Assembly: GCA_037447655.1 (NCBI GenBank)
Contig: JBBHKE010000043.1
Span: 1 to 64,000 of the forward strand
From: Zygnema cylindricum
Lineage: Eukaryota > Streptophyta > Zygnematophyceae > Zygnematales > Zygnemataceae
Direction of reading: 5' to 3'
Length of the DNA stretch: 64,000 nt
Positions 1 through 12,205 of the stretch are shown here, in pieces. The translations under genes were made by a program, and so were the position numbers. Numbering within the stretch: position 1 is the stretch's first letter; every line of letters begins with the position of its first letter. Under the pieces are notes generated by a model. It saw only the letters and a list, made by a program, of their open reading frames with translations, had not been told where the DNA came from and did no database searches.

Positions 1-559
1 AAGTGAGAAAAAAAAATATATTTATCATGCCACGCTTATGGTTTTTTAAATTTTTCCATATGCATAAGCAAACTCTAAATTGCTTCGGGGTAGAGTGCAC
101 TTTTATTTTTGCTAATTCGTACAGATATTAATGTAAAAATATGGTTTACAATAATGTTTAAAAACAATGATGTTTGTACTCTTATGTTTGATAATTGTGA
201 CATTTAATGCGTATACCAAACAAAGGTGAGAGTAACCTCTACCAAAATAACCCATGAAGTGCCATTAGTTTACCATTCAACATCGAGGTATAATTTACCC
301 CCCCCCGAATTGAAGCCGCGCAAATTAGGTTGGTGAGGAACCGCAAGTCTCAATATTGAGATAGTGAGGCAGTGGTTAGTTCATTCACAGGTCAAGTGAA
401 TTATCCCAAGTTTAAGCATTGGCTAGCTTAATTTTCTCTTGTTTAAGACATGTTTAATTTTGGATTACATGGAATATTAACACATATGAAATAGGTTAAT
501 AAACTGTATAGAAAAAATTACATCCTTGATACAGAATCAGGGCGAATTATATAACTTAA
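1..559. other. AT-rich intergenic DNA, no gene seen
   Basis: No convincing reading frame, RNA gene or transposon end is visible. The stretch is AT-rich and contains a short C homopolymer near 299-307. Confidence 0.5.
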
Positions 560-1000
560 GTAAAAATATCGTGGCATAGGATCTAAAATGTTGTTGTTGT
601 TCAAATCGTGCATTTTTTTCAATTTTTCCGATTTCTACGTATAATTTGTGACTGTCAAAAAATCGGCAAAATTCGGGATGTACTTTTTATCCGGTAAACT
701 GTACGGAAAATTTACGAAAAAAATAGAGAATTTTTCGTAAAATGTATGGCATTTTACGTAAATGTATGGAATTTGACAAAAACATACGTCGAAACTATTT
801 GTACCCTTTATCCAGTAAATTGAACAAATTTTTTACGAAACATGTACGTAAATTTATCGAAAATGTACGGACATTTTTGAAAAGAGACGTTGAAATGTCA
901 AACTATTTGCGGGCGGGAAGCTTGAAATCTATACGAACGTCTTCTTCAAATGTTTTTGAAAAAAGTCGCCATAGAATGTTGAAAACGAAATGTAAGGAAG
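560..1000. repeat. Dispersed repeat family, copy 1
   Basis: This stretch has an inverted, diverged counterpart near 21,190-21,490. Shared landmarks are a TTCAAATCGTGC-type motif at about 598-612 (reverse complement near 21,463-21,480), a TTTCCGATTTCTA motif, and repeated TGTACGGA/TTTACG words resembling short degenerate direct repeats. The overlapping 107-codon frame is low-complexity and I do not treat it as a gene. Class is unknown, probably a non-autonomous DNA transposon or its relic. Confidence 0.45.
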
Positions 1001-1516
1001 CCGCCTCCCTCTATCCTACCCTCCTCCCTCCTAAGCTTTTTACTTTCCTTTCTTTCAGACTTTGATAGAAGCCACTATGCCCAAAAATCGAGGAGAGGAG
1101 TGGGAGCACGTCAAGGTTAAAGAATTCGCGGGATTCTTGTGGCTAACGCTGCATGTGTATTTATTGCAATTTCAAATATAATAATCTGGTAAACCAAGAT
1201 CAAAAAATCATCTTTAGAAATATCAAAGGAAGAGGATTAGGGTCTGCCACAATGTGTCCAACAATGCTGAAGGAGGAGTTTAATGCACAATGTCCAACAG
1301 ATGTGAAGGAGGAGTTTAATGCTACAGAAAAAACAAAAAAAGTGCAAATTCCTCTCAAAAACGTGTAATGTGCGACTTGGATGAACTCACCAACAGTTTT
1401 CCACTAATTTCGAGTACTTAAATAAGAGGTGTGCAAACGAGAATAAAAAAATACATTTAAGAAGTATAATAACAAAGAGGTAGATTTAGCGTGGGCCACG
1501 ACTTTCTGCCTTAATG

Positions 1517-1614
1517 GAAAACAATTGGCCAGTTATGTGGAAACTATTTATCTCACCGGTGCCATAAAAACAATTGGCCAGTTATGTGGAAACTATTCAT
1601 CTCACCGGTGCCAT
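1517..1614 (+). repeat. 49-bp tandem duplication in hAT relic
   Basis: The block containing CAATTGGCCAGTTATGTGG through CTCACCGGTGCCAT occurs twice back to back with a 49-bp period and one or two mismatches. Confidence 0.85.
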
Positions 1615-2272
1615 GATCACATCAGACAGGTGGACAGCAGATAATGATAAACCTCTCCTAAATATTATAGCTGTCACCCTGAAGGTGACACGTTATTGAC
1701 GGTAGAAGACACGAGTGGGCAAATTAAAGACGCCCACTACATTTGTAAGGTGTTGGAAAGCGGAGTAATTGCGGTAAGGGTGGAGAATGTGGTGCATATT
1801 ATTATCAATTTTGCCCATGTGAACAAGGTTGCAACCATGTTGCAGGTAGCAAAGCACCTTCTATCACGTGGATGCCATGTGTTGGACATATACAAGACTT
1901 GATGTTGGAAGAGTGGAGTAGGTTGACACTCCAAACCTTTCTAAGAGGCAAAAGATGTTCTGAAATTCATCACTAATCATAACATGAGGGTAGCCATATT
2001 TAATAAAATTTCTCAACTTTCGATTCTGAAACCTAGAGACACTAGGTTTGCTACAAATTTTATTATGCTCCAAAGGTTATTAGATGTGAAAGAGAATCTG
2101 CAACGCTTGATGTTTAATGACAAATTCAAATAATAGGTGGGCAAAGTTGTGTACAAGACAAAAGGGGCTAAGATTAAGTTCCATGTTTTTAGCATGGAGT
2201 TTTGGGTTAGATTGACAAAGGTCCAGTCAATTTCATAACCTGTGGTGCGGTTGATGAAGAACTGCGACAAAG

Positions 2273-2593
2273 GTGGCCCGAATGTGGGGAAGGTTTACCA
2301 CGGTTTTTACGTGATTAGATAGTTTTTGGTGAATTTAGCTTGTGCTAGAGGAGATAATATTCATGACGGTATGCAAATTTTGGAAGAGTTGAAGACATCT
2401 TGGGTGGCGAGGTGGACGATGGCATATAGCCTCAGTGGCCCGAATGTGGAGAAGGTTTACTACGGTTTTTACGTGATTGGATAGTTTTTTGAGAATTTAG
2501 TTTGTGAGAAGGTAGTATTCATGACGGCATACAGATTTTGGAAGAGTTGAAGACATCTTGGGTGGCAAGGTGGACGATGGCATATAGCCTCAT
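2273..2593 (+). repeat. ~161-bp tandem duplication in hAT relic
   Basis: The block from GTGGCCCGAATGTGG to GGCATATAGCCTCA is present at 2273-2433 and again at 2434-2593, with scattered substitutions and small indels. Confidence 0.85.
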
Positions 2594-2737
2594 TTATGCG
2601 ACCAGCTTTGTACTCGATCTGGAGTACCAAAGCCTTGCATATTGGCAAAATGCAAACTTGACAGTTATGGAAGATTTTCAGACAGTGTTGGAGAGGATGC
2701 TTCTTATTATGGAGGAGCAAGAAGATGCTTGCATTTA

Positions 2738-2992
2738 GTTGAAAAATATAGAGGTTTTGAGGGATTTTTTAGTAGAGAAGTAACAAAATCTTGCGCAAGG
2801 AAGATGCTGGCGTGGAAATGGTGGAAAGAGTTTGGGTTTGCCACCCCTTTTGAGGGATTTTTTAGTAGAGAAGTAACAAAAAGTTGAAAAATATAGAGGT
2901 TTTGAGGGATTTTTTAGTAGAGAAGTAACAAAATCTTGTGCAAGGAAGATGCTGGCGTGGAAATGGTGGAAAGAGTTTGGGTTTGCCACCCC
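2738..2992 (+). repeat. ~145-bp tandem duplication in hAT relic
   Basis: The block beginning GTTGAAAAATATAGAGG and running to GGGTTTGCCACCCC occurs at 2738 and again from 2883. A shorter third piece (GAGGGATTTTTTAGTAGAG) sits between them at about 2851. Confidence 0.85.
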
Positions 2993-3194
2993 TGTATTGC
3001 AGTATGTAGTAATACAAATGTGAATCTTGCAGAAGGTAGCAGTACTCACGTGCCAGCTCCTCATTATATGACCATAGTCCCTCTAAGAAGAGAAATAGAT
3101 TAACCTCTAAAAGGGCTACTGATCTGGTACAAGTCTTCACTAAAGAAGACCATAGATGTTAGCTATGAAGAGAGCATGATGGCATATGAAGAAG

Positions 3195-3480
3195 AGAAAA
3201 GGGAGGTAGGGGAAAAGGATTCAGATAAAGACATCATGGACTTTGATGTAGGGGAAGAGGATTTAGCGTAAAGATAAATGAAAGAGATATATGTATTTTA
3301 TTTTTAATTAATGTGGGTAATGATGTAAGTTATGAAGACACATAATAGCATAGGAAAAAGAGGAAGGGGAGGTAAGGGAAAAATATTTCGGATCAAGTTA
3401 TCATTGAATTCAATATAGGGGAAAAAGATTTAGAGTAAAGATAGATGAAAGTGATGTATTCCATTTTTGGATTAATGTGA
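3195..3480 (+). repeat. ~170-bp diverged tandem duplication
   Basis: Two diverged copies share the words GAAGAGAAAAGGGAGGTA / AAAGAGGAAGGGGAGGTA and GGATTTAGCGTAAAGATA / AGATTTAGAGTAAAGATA. The period is about 170 bp. The duplication lies just downstream of the hAT dimerisation relic. Confidence 0.6.
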
Positions 3481-4227
3481 TTATATCTTTTTTTATTATT
3501 ATTTTTTTATGTCGTGCAATGTTGAATGTGAAAAATCTCTTTTGTACTTAGTATGTACTATATTTTTTTCCACTAGTACGATGTTTGAAAGATAAAGAGA
3601 GAAAACAATCGTATGCTGTCTGAGAGATAAAGAAAGAAGGCGGCCATGTTTGCGACCGACATTTACTTTTTTCAAAGACCCAAATTAGAATTATTAAACA
3701 ATTAGAATGTATGTTTTTTTTCAAAATTTTCAAATTCTTAATTAGCGTAAACCACGGTAAATATTCATATACGCTAAAAAAACTTCTACGCTAATAGCAA
3801 TTTGCGGTGTACTTCCAAGTGTGAAAAATACATGGAAGGTTTTCTTAAAAACATGGATTTAAAATCTAACACCCGCAAAAGTGCTACTCAAAATAGACAA
3901 AGCGTTCACACATGGACCATTTTTCCGGAAAAAAATAGGTTCAGATTTTAGAAACTTAGTTGAATGCACGTTATTGTACGATTCAATTGAAATTTATTAT
4001 TGAACGGCTTCTTTGCTCGCAAGCGTGGCTTCGCGTCATTACTTCTGGCATCAGAAACAGCAACAGCAGAGTTTATAGGAGCACACGTGCTAACTGTTAT
4101 TTTGCAGCATAAGAGAATCATAAAGTAAATGTACATTATTACATAATGTGCGATGGAAAAACCATCAAAGTACAAAGGCGGTAAAAAAAAGAAATAGAAC
4201 ATTTAAAGACTACAAGAGCCAGTAGCT
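3301..4227. other. Non-coding AT-rich spacer with one MITE end
   Basis: No gene is recognised. Near 3779-3812 an ACGCTAATAGCAATTTGCGGTGTA sequence resembles the right end of the Stowaway-like MITE family seen further right; the matching left end was not found. Confidence 0.45.
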
Positions 4228-4262
4228 AGAAAAACAAAACAAAACAAAACAAAACAAACAAA
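4228..4262 (-). repeat. (TTTTG)n microsatellite tail of non-LTR element
   Basis: Six or so AAAAC units on the plus strand, read as TTTTG repeats on the element strand. It lies about 85 bp beyond the end of the LINE coding region. A short tandem-repeat tail in place of poly(A) is known for several non-LTR families; calling it the element's tail is inference from position. Confidence 0.5.
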
Positions 4263-4346
4263 TGAGGAAAAACAAAAGCAACTAGGCTAACTAGCAAAAC
4301 TAAACGAAAAACCAAAGATGACTAGACAAAAAAGGAAAAACCCACT

Positions 4347-7300
4347 CTATATGATACCCCACAACCCCAGCCAACTAAATTCCACACCCTCGAAGATCGT
4401 GGATGTGGACTGGATCTCGTGGAGGGAGGTCTGAAGGCTTCGCCTATCGTCCGCCACCATGCTTTGACGGAGAAGGGCCGCAGCTTGCGCTCGTTGAAGG
4501 GCGACCGATACACGTTGCCGATAAAAAGCAACCAGAAGGCTTGGGGGAGGGCTCCCTAGATCCCTAGAATCAGAAGCTCTCTTAGCACAGTTGCGAAGAA
4601 AATCATCGAAAGACTTGTCCAAAGAACCAAAAATCTCTTCGGCAAATGGGACAAACTGGTCCACCGGGTCTAGGTGAGCGTAATCCGTTTCCTTTAAAGC
4701 TGTTGCGTCCCGAGGCGCCACGTCTGAATGCACTAACGCGCGAGAAGAAATGTGGGTCCCAGTCAGATCAGTAAGGACCACATCACCCAAAGTCTGCCCT
4801 GTCCCTTGGAGGAAAACCAAGTCAACCCGAGGGCTTCGGAGGCCAATAGATTGGGGACGAGGAGGTAAGATATGAGAAACCTCTTGCTTCACAATGTAGC
4901 CTGTTTCAACACCAATCGCAACAACCGCATCACGAACCAAATCATGCTCGACGGTAAGTTCACCCCCCCGCGCACAACGAAGTATATGGATGTCGTCAAA
5001 TTCAATAGGTTGGTTGCAAACACAATTGGGGCGCCCAAGAAGTGGAGGGTGAGGCAAACCCAAACGAAGGTGGATAGCAGAGGTGAACTGGTCAGACGTC
5101 ATAAGAAGTGTCGAAAAATTGGGTGTTGCCTGTAACCACGCACCGACTCCCAGCCCAGAACACGAACGTAAACGAGGACGCAAGTGAGCAAAAGGTAGCG
5201 CGTTTAAAAGATCATGGAATTTAGCGACTGCGAACTGCTCGGATATGCGTTGTTGCACATGGTAGTTATTGTCAGCAATAAGAGACGGGAAAGGTGGCGC
5301 TTGATTTTGGGCATCAGACGGAAGGAGTGCACGGGCAGAGAGAAGAGTTTGATGAAACGGAAAAAGATTATCCTCCACTTGAGGTACGACTTGGGCTAGA
5401 ATTGGAACATCATTTGCTATAAAACGAGAAGCGATGGCAGGCGCCACTCAAGCCCAACTACCCAAAAAAGCCGTTAGAGCAACTCGCGCCACTGGAATCA
5501 AACCTTAACCCCCGTTGAAAATTGGAAGGCTAGCATGACGGCGTGCGAATGAACCCTTTGGGCGATCAAAAATCCCATGCTCAACAAGGTGATAGAGAAC
5601 ACTAAAAAGTTGATCGTCGAACCCTTTAAGAGAGGAAAAAAATGGACCTGTTGGTGGTATCGTTCGAGCGAGATATAGAGGACGTTGAGCAAAGCAACGA
5701 GTGAGGATTTGAAATGCCACTTGGGAGTCGGAGAGCTTAGGAAGTTCATGAGAGTGCGAGAGGTCTTCCAATAAAGCATCAGTGACAACTTGGTTCACAA
5801 AAGATGGGGCACCGATAGAAGAGCCTAAAGCTTTAATACCATCCGTTGGAGATGCAATACGAAAACCCACAGGAACAGGGAAGTTTGAAGGTAAGCCTTG
5901 CGGGCACTAAGCCACACATTTAGACGGCTTAACTGACAAACCAATCCGACGAAGTTGCTCCGCAAAATGAGAAAAGGTAGATAAAACTTGGTCACAAGGG
6001 CCCAAAATATGAGTATCATCTGCGATAGATGGGAATAAACAGCCAGGAAAAGTCGTAGCAGAGTCGCGTAAAGCTTGAAGGTGAGCTAAAGCAAAAAGCC
6101 CCCCCCCAAAGGATCACCTTGACGAGTGCCAATCGCATACTCCAATGTGGCAACCTCACCAAAGGGACCGCCAAGAGGAAAAATGAGGGAGCTCGGGCGA
6201 GAATAAAATGCACGAACAAAAGGGAAAATGTGGTTGATGGGAGATGGAGCATGCCTCAATTCTCGAAAGGTAGCATTACGGTTGATAGTGTTAAAGGCGT
6301 TAGCGACACTTACCTGGAGGACTACCCAATCCGGATGGAGATCGAAAAAAGCCCGAAGACCATGAACAACAACCTCACAACCCCCTTTTGTAGCAACTCC
6401 GAACTGGTGCGGTGAAAAATGGTCATGGAAAGCCCCTTGGAGTTGAATGCACATTGAGCGAGCAACCAAACGGTACAACACCTCACTGATAGCAATTGGG
6501 CGAATTCCCCCAGCAGGCTTAGGAACAGCAACAAGGCGAGCTGCAGAGAGAAGGGGTACAACATTGTGAGGAACGTGTCCTCCAGCCACCTCTGAAGCCA
6601 CCTTAAAAAGAAGATCAAAACCTTGAGAGGGGATGTCTAGAGGAAAGGTGTCCCTGAGGAGTTCATACACCATCCCAGATGCCCCCCCCGAAAAAAGATG
6701 AGGCGACCGAAGCAAAACTATAGTAAATACTTCCCGCTTCAAGTCGAACGATTGAAGAGGATCATTGACTTCCACGAACAAGAGGATCTCTTCAAGGGCC
6801 AGAGGATGTAATAAACGTAAGGCCTCACCTGTCGCCTTGGAAGACGGAGATGGTTGGAAAGGTCAGAGAGCACGAGCTGCCCGAGAATATTTGCCAAAAC
6901 GACAAAGGTGAACCGCCCGATGCAACCTAGCCGTGGAGCTTGGGAGCAGGGCACGAAGTTGAGTGGGGGACATAGAAAGACTGATGACACGATATGTATG
7001 CTCTTGTTGCAAGGACTCCTAATCCCCTCTCAAATATCGTTGACACCGCGCGTTAGTATCACGAGCCCCGCTCGCCCCTCCCCTTGGTGGCAAAACGAGA
7101 ACCCAAAGTGAGAATAAGAAAAGTAAATGCCAAGCCGCGTCGTTGGTGATGTCAGCGGCCAATAAAGTCAAAGGGAGTCGAAGAGCAGTTTGGACAGATT
7201 CACGAAGATGGTTTGGAATACGAGTGTAGAGCCTAGGTTGAGGATAACCTAGGTGGTAACACCCAAGGACGTCTAAGCGTCGAACATAGTTCCAATCAGT

Positions 7301-7895
7301 AGAAGAAGGTTGTTGGCGGACACTTGAGGGAGGAGGATGGCCTTTAGTGGGTGGTAGAATTCCTTTAGGAGTGAGAGGACAAGACTTCAAATGTCGGGAC
7401 AAACCCCCCCCCCGCAACATACAACTTCCCACACTGAGGGCGCGGCACCCTAAGAGGACTATGATTTGATGGGGGAGTCAAAGAAAGCTCGGTGAGTGAA
7501 GGAGCCGCAGGAGCAACAATAGGGGCGGTCGGGTGGACATGCAAGTGCGGATGCGAAGGTTGAGAATGCTCCTCAAAATGGGGGGGACGGTAAGGATGAA
7601 CAGGATTAGGGGGAGGCTCTAGGCATGAAGATGGGGATGGAATAGGGTTCGTAGGAGCTAGGAGGGGTACACAGTCAAAGGGGCGTGCTTCTTCACATAG
7701 GTTTGTGCAAAGGTTAGTTGTCATGGAGGAAAGGGTACATGAAGGTAGGGGTAAGGTGGGGAGGGGGGCAATGATGGTTTGGGAGGGATGTTGTGGAGGG
7801 GTAAGGATCTCATCTGAGATTTCCAATCGAGGGCGAGCACATTTCGAAGAAGATGGTGAGGGGGAGCGCGACGCCCGCCGCTTGTGAGGGGCCAT
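4347..7895 (-). pseudogene. Non-LTR retrotransposon, zinc finger-RT-endonuclease, broken
   Basis: Read on the minus strand from 7895 to 4347. The N-terminal 180 residues are Ser/Pro-rich and end in a C2H2 finger (PQCGKLY then, after a frameshift in a G run near 7407-7415, LSRHLKSCPL). The reverse transcriptase spans about 6781-5505. It shows a LVAVPKPAGGIRPIAISEVL segment, SPHQFGVATKGGCE, a VANAFN catalytic stretch, GTRQGDPLGG, and an IADD box near 6016-6030. The last 366-codon piece (5447-4347) has a C-x-C...H...C metal-binding cluster, then an RVDLVF...GDVVLTDLT pattern like a restriction-enzyme-like endonuclease in C-terminal position. That architecture is known from non-LTR families with REL endonucleases. 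Several frameshifts and stops separate the blocks, so it is inactive. Two more decayed relatives lie at 26,930-27,745 and 56,900-58,440. Confidence 0.8.
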
Positions 7896-8039
7896 AGGAG
7901 GAGAGAGAAAGGGGACGTCGAGATGGCGAAAGTTGCCCGAAAAGCCTTTGTTGCAAGTGTGAAGCAGTGACGGAAGTTGTGGAAGGTCGACAACTAAAAA
8001 GCAATTCTTTCAATCACGAGCTGATCGTGACGTAAAAAA

Positions 8040-8960
8040 GTATTAAGTGCATAAATGTCGATGCTCGACTAGTGGCACGCCAAATTGGGCGGCCAAGATG
8101 GTGGGAGGTGGCCACAAAAAGTAAGAAGGAAGTCAACTGAAAGAGGCAGATCCAACTACTGAAAAGGAAAAAACAGATGAGGCTGATTCCCCCGCTAATA
8201 GAAAGTTGTTGAAAAAATCGTTTTTTAGAGTATCCTTATGCCAAAGTCGACGCCGGATACACAAAAAGAAGGGCAAAAAACCCTAACAGGAAACGTTGGT
8301 CAAAGAAGGCCGCCAAGTAAAGTAGGAGTCAAAGCAACACAGGCTGAATTTTACGGAAGAGGCTGGGACGCCAAAGTAGGCGGCAAAGATGATAGGAGAT
8401 GGTCGTGAAAGGAAAAATGAAAATCGGCCGAAAGTGACAGTTCTGATTAAGAGAGAACGAAAAAAAGAACGACACTAATTTGCCCACTAGTAGAAAAGGT
8501 GTTGAAAATACTTTCTTTAGAGCCGTTGCACGCCAAATTTGACGCTGGATTGACGATGGGAAGAGAGAAAAACCCTAGCAAGAAGCTATGGCCGAGATGG
8601 CTTCTTGTTCTACCTTGGCACCTTAAAACATCACAAAAGAGACCGTGGTAAGGCAGCCGGACACCTGGAAAGATATGATGTATTGAAGCGTTCCTCTGCT
8701 GACTAAAGGGAAGTAAAATTATACGTGAAAAAAACAAAAAAAACGAAAGTAGAAAGGCGGCCGAATCTTACAGGCCGGATTTGGGTGAAAAAGGAGAGGA
8801 AAAAAGTGATTTGAGTATTAGTAGAAAGGTCTTTGAAAATCCTTTCTTTTGATTATCTGCACGCTGTAATCAGTGGCAGATAAGGAAAAAGAAAGCTGGA
8901 AAACGATATTAGGCAGCCATGGCCGAAGGTTATAGAAGTGAATGCCAAAGTTCCTTGGTC
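8040..8960 (-). repeat. Degenerate ~315-bp tandem repeats upstream of LINE
   Basis: Three diverged units recur at about 8195, 8505 and 8820. Each contains a TAGTAGAAAGGTxTTGAAAAT-like word followed by CTTTCTTT, then a CACGCCAAA/GACGC word and an AAAACCCTA-like word. They sit where the element's 5' leader would be. Repeated monomers in a LINE 5' leader often act as promoter units; that role here is inference. Confidence 0.55.
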
Positions 8961-9069
8961 AACAGAGGGAATCATAAAGATTTATAGTACACTATTCTTA
9001 GATAGTACGTTTGTCTGCATGCGCGGATTTTCAGGGCAACGGAAACGTATGTCATACATTTTTCAGTAA

Positions 9070-9853
9070 GGGTGCGTCTCCATGTATTTAAAACTTAGAG
9101 AATTTACTTTGTTTTTTAGCGCAGATCCGGCGGACCCGGATTTTTGGTGTCCCTATGAGTACTGTACCAAATGAAGTTGTCACTTAAGGGCATGACGATT
9201 ATATACGTCGATAATGCACGTGACGGCTGTCGATATGTACAATCTCTGATGACGCACGCTATTTTCGTAACGGCTTGTGATGTCGCATGAATTTTCGTGA
9301 CATTGTAGACGTACCGCCATCTAGTGTGTGCCGTTTCTCGGTTGAAGAAGATGCATTTTGCTTTTGCGTCTCTTGTCCGCTCGACGTGAAATGGCATCGG
9401 ATCTTGAGACCCTTGGCGAAATAAAATCCGTACCAACAAAAAAGGGACAAAACCTAACAAATTGTGTACTTTGCTTTGTCGTACCTGAACGCAAACGGAC
9501 AAAACATAGCGGATCGTGCACTTTTCGTTGTCGCTTGAATTCTTTTGAAATTTCCTAAAAAAAAAATTACTTGTGCGATTACGTGTTTCTATTTGTTTTT
9601 CGAAAATTATTTGTTTTAAAACACATCTTCTTTGTGTTTTAAAGAAAAGTTTGAAGATGACGTTTTTGGCGTGGCCGTGGGTCGAAGAACACAAAACGAC
9701 AACATGTAGTACATCTTAAATTCGATGATGACGCAAAATGTTCTTCTCATTTTCTCTATTTTTTTGTATAGTTGAAACTTACGCGGTACGGCTCTAAGTT
9801 TTACTAGAAAACGACAGAAAAAAACCCTTACTTAGGCACATGGAGACGCACCC
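9070..9853. mobile_element. MITE family 1, copy A (TAA target duplication)
   Basis: The element starts GGGTGCGTCTCCATGT and ends with its reverse complement ACATGGAGACGCACCC. TAA flanks both ends (9067-9069 and 9854-9856). A 3-bp TWA duplication with G-rich inverted ends fits the PIF/Harbinger superfamily, as established for such MITEs. At 784 bp it carries no transposase; the overlapping frames have no recognisable domain and are treated as chance. Confidence 0.8.
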
Positions 9854-11065
9854 TAAGTGTAACAGTAATAGCGGATCGAACTTGTTTATAAATGGGTATT
9901 TAGGTGTTATGATTATAGAGTACTAAAATTGGTAGACGTCCGCGAAAGAATCACGCTATTTGGAGTTATATTTTAAAAGTTATAGCGATGGGTGTATTTA
10001 GGTGACAGCGTGGGGTCTAAATAACAAGTGGGTATCATTGAAACGGGTTAAGGGTCAAATTAGTACCGAAATTACGCGCGTACGTTTCATAAAGTTCTAA
10101 TGAAACGTTTAGTATGCACGGTGCTTCGTTTCGTACAAATTTTAGTACGAAACGTCACTTTCACTTAAGGGAATTTCGTAGGAAGTTTCGCGTGCGAAAT
10201 TTGTTACGCACGCTCGTGCGAAGTCGCGTTTCGTTTGGCGCGCAATTTTGCACGTAAATGTTACGTAGTGAAACGTAACGTTTGATTGGTTAGTAAAGCG
10301 CTAAGTAGTTAGTAAGAGATTTCGCACGTTTTTGCATTGGTCAGTCTGAGTCTTTGCTGATCAATGATTGGCCCAGGTAAAAGCCTGTTAAAACGGAGCG
10401 TTGACTCTGGCCTGGCGAGTCCAGGGCGATGATGGATAAATAGTGAAGTGTAAGAGGAGAGTAGACATCTTTTCCTTTGGAGAAGTTTGTGGAAATTCCA
10501 GCTGATCTTGGTCCTGAGCGATTAATACCAAATTGGAGAAAAGGCATTTTTGCATTGAAATCTCTTACTAACTAAATAGTGTTTTAGTAGTTAAGAGATA
10601 GAATTATTAAGAGTGGAGAGTAGAGGAAACACTTTAAATTGAAGGGTTGAGCCACGAGGGCAAGAGACCAAGCTAATGTTATGTGGACAGAAGCTTCTTC
10701 TAATTTAAAGTTATCCTTATGTGAGTGTTTTCCAATGTGGATGTGTATTTTCCAATGTGTGTAATGTGTGGTTGGAATTGTTTGTAGTAATGGGATTTTA
10801 TGAGAGGTAGGAGATCCTGTTACACTAAGGTGGACCTTTTTGCAAAACTAATAAGGGAATTGCTAATCGCAGAGACGATTTTTTTTGCACGCAGGTAGTT
10901 GTCAGAAATTGTACATTTGAAGTACAGTTTTGTACAAGCTACGTACCTTTAAGTTCAGATTTGGCGGTCAATCTGTCGAACAACTTTGACTGGCGAAATA
11001 TTGTAACGGCAGTTAAAAAACTGACGCGCTTGAGAACGTCGACCCTTATGAAAAAAAAAAAATCA
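9854..11065. other. Intergenic DNA with ACG/CGT-rich block
   Basis: No gene is recognised. Between about 10,060 and 10,290 the sequence is unusually rich in TACG, CGTTTCG and GAAACG words on both strands, giving many short palindromes. The rest is AT-rich without clear structure. Confidence 0.4.
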
Positions 11066-11548
11066 CACGGCCGACGCAGGTTTACTATAACAAAACTGAG
11101 GCATCCACATATAAATAAAATGGCTGCGCGCAGGTAGTTACTCCCTTCACGTGAGCTCCACTGTGAAAGCACCCACCAACATTTGACTTAGCCGCAAAAA
11201 TGGAATCTAATCGCGAACCGTTACGCTGAACTTGGACAAAAAGTAAAGGACGACGTACGACATGTATAAAATCGAACGAAACGATATAAACTTCGTACAA
11301 AATATGAAAGCGTACCCGCGTATAAATATCAATGAAACTAAAATGACGCGTCGTCACGCGCAACCAAATGAAGCCACACTATTTACGAATAAACATTCTT
11401 ACATCGAATAAGTACTTCACATTGATTCACATTGTCGGTGTGTGCTTTAACAGTGGAGCTCACGTGAAGGGAGTAACGACCTGCGCGCAACCCTTTTATT
11501 TATATGTGGCTGCCTCAGTTTTGTTACAGTAAACCTGCGCCGGCCGTT
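11066..11548. repeat. Long inverted repeat (fold-back)
   Basis: The left arm (11,066-11,174) and right arm (11,441-11,548) are reverse complements of about 108 bp with roughly 7% mismatch, separated by about 266 bp. Shared landmarks are CTCCCTTCACGTGAGCTCC and its complement, and GGCCGACGCAGGTTTACT and its complement. It could be a fold-back or MITE-type element or a hairpin RNA source. No target duplication was identified. Confidence 0.8.
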
Positions 11549-12205
11549 TTCGTAGTCGTTTCCAACCGTCGCAAGTTGTACCCACATCTACACCCGTCAC
11601 ATTCCAAAGTTCCGATTTCATTTTCGCACATAGGGACGCTTTTCAAAGTAGTACGGAACACTTCACTACAGTCCCAAATAATTTTTCAAAGTATCGCCTA
11701 CATGGGGACGTGCCCTAACGATAATGATAATGTTAATACCAAAGCCCAACAAAAACATGATTAAAAAAAACACATCAAAATAACGATTAAAAAAAACAAT
11801 TCAAAATTACTGTACGAATTTCTACCCAAACGTACGAAATCCAATAAAATACCGCACTTTTATGGTTTACGGAGGTTCCTCCTAAAAGAAATATTTTGGT
11901 ACCGCGCCCAAGTTCACCAGGGAAGATCGGGTGACGGTTTAACAAGCCGTTTAAACGACCCCCTTTCATTAATCTAGTGTGGTTTAACCAGCTGAAACGT
12001 CCTAGTTGAACCGGAAGAATCCAGCGGCTAGGATTGATTCGCAAGTATCGATTTCGGTTTCCCTGGCCTCCCAATGAGCCCAACCGGACCAAGTAAGGAA
12101 GCACGGGAGCAGGGCTGGCGAGGATGTACCATTTTGTCCTTTCTGACCAACGGTCTTGAATTGGTTTTGAATATTGGTGTGTGGAACAAAACGACAAATT
12201 TGTAA
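11549..12205. other. Intergenic DNA, nothing recognised
   Basis: Short frames on both strands have no domain or motif that I recognise. The stretch ends at the TAA flank of the next MITE. Confidence 0.4.

Larger units (their letters stand above)
1480..3300 (+). pseudogene. hAT-type (DUF659) transposase relic
   Basis: Translated fragments in several frames follow the order of a hAT-superfamily transposase. An ITSDRWTADNDKPLLN segment near 1618-1665 matches the start of the catalytic region. An EDTSGQIKDAHYICKVLES segment follows at about 1703-1759, then a degenerate ENVVHII..FAHVNK block. A KPRDTRFATNFIMLQRLL segment lies at about 2030-2080. Near 3060-3150 is a SKKRNRLTSKRATDLVQVF segment typical of the C-terminal dimerisation region. 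These family features are known from plant DUF659/Dimer_Tnp_hAT proteins; the assignment is by eye. The coding line is broken by many stops and frameshifts and by four local tandem duplications, so it cannot make a transposase. Terminal inverted repeats and an 8-bp target duplication were not located. Confidence 0.7.

Noticed and set aside
4872-5135. Plus-strand frames across 4.3-7.9 kb
   Set aside because: Antisense shadows of the LINE RT/endonuclease coding region.
9116-9694. 192-codon minus-strand frame
   Set aside because: It lies wholly inside a MITE, matches no transposase, and is not kept in the second copy.
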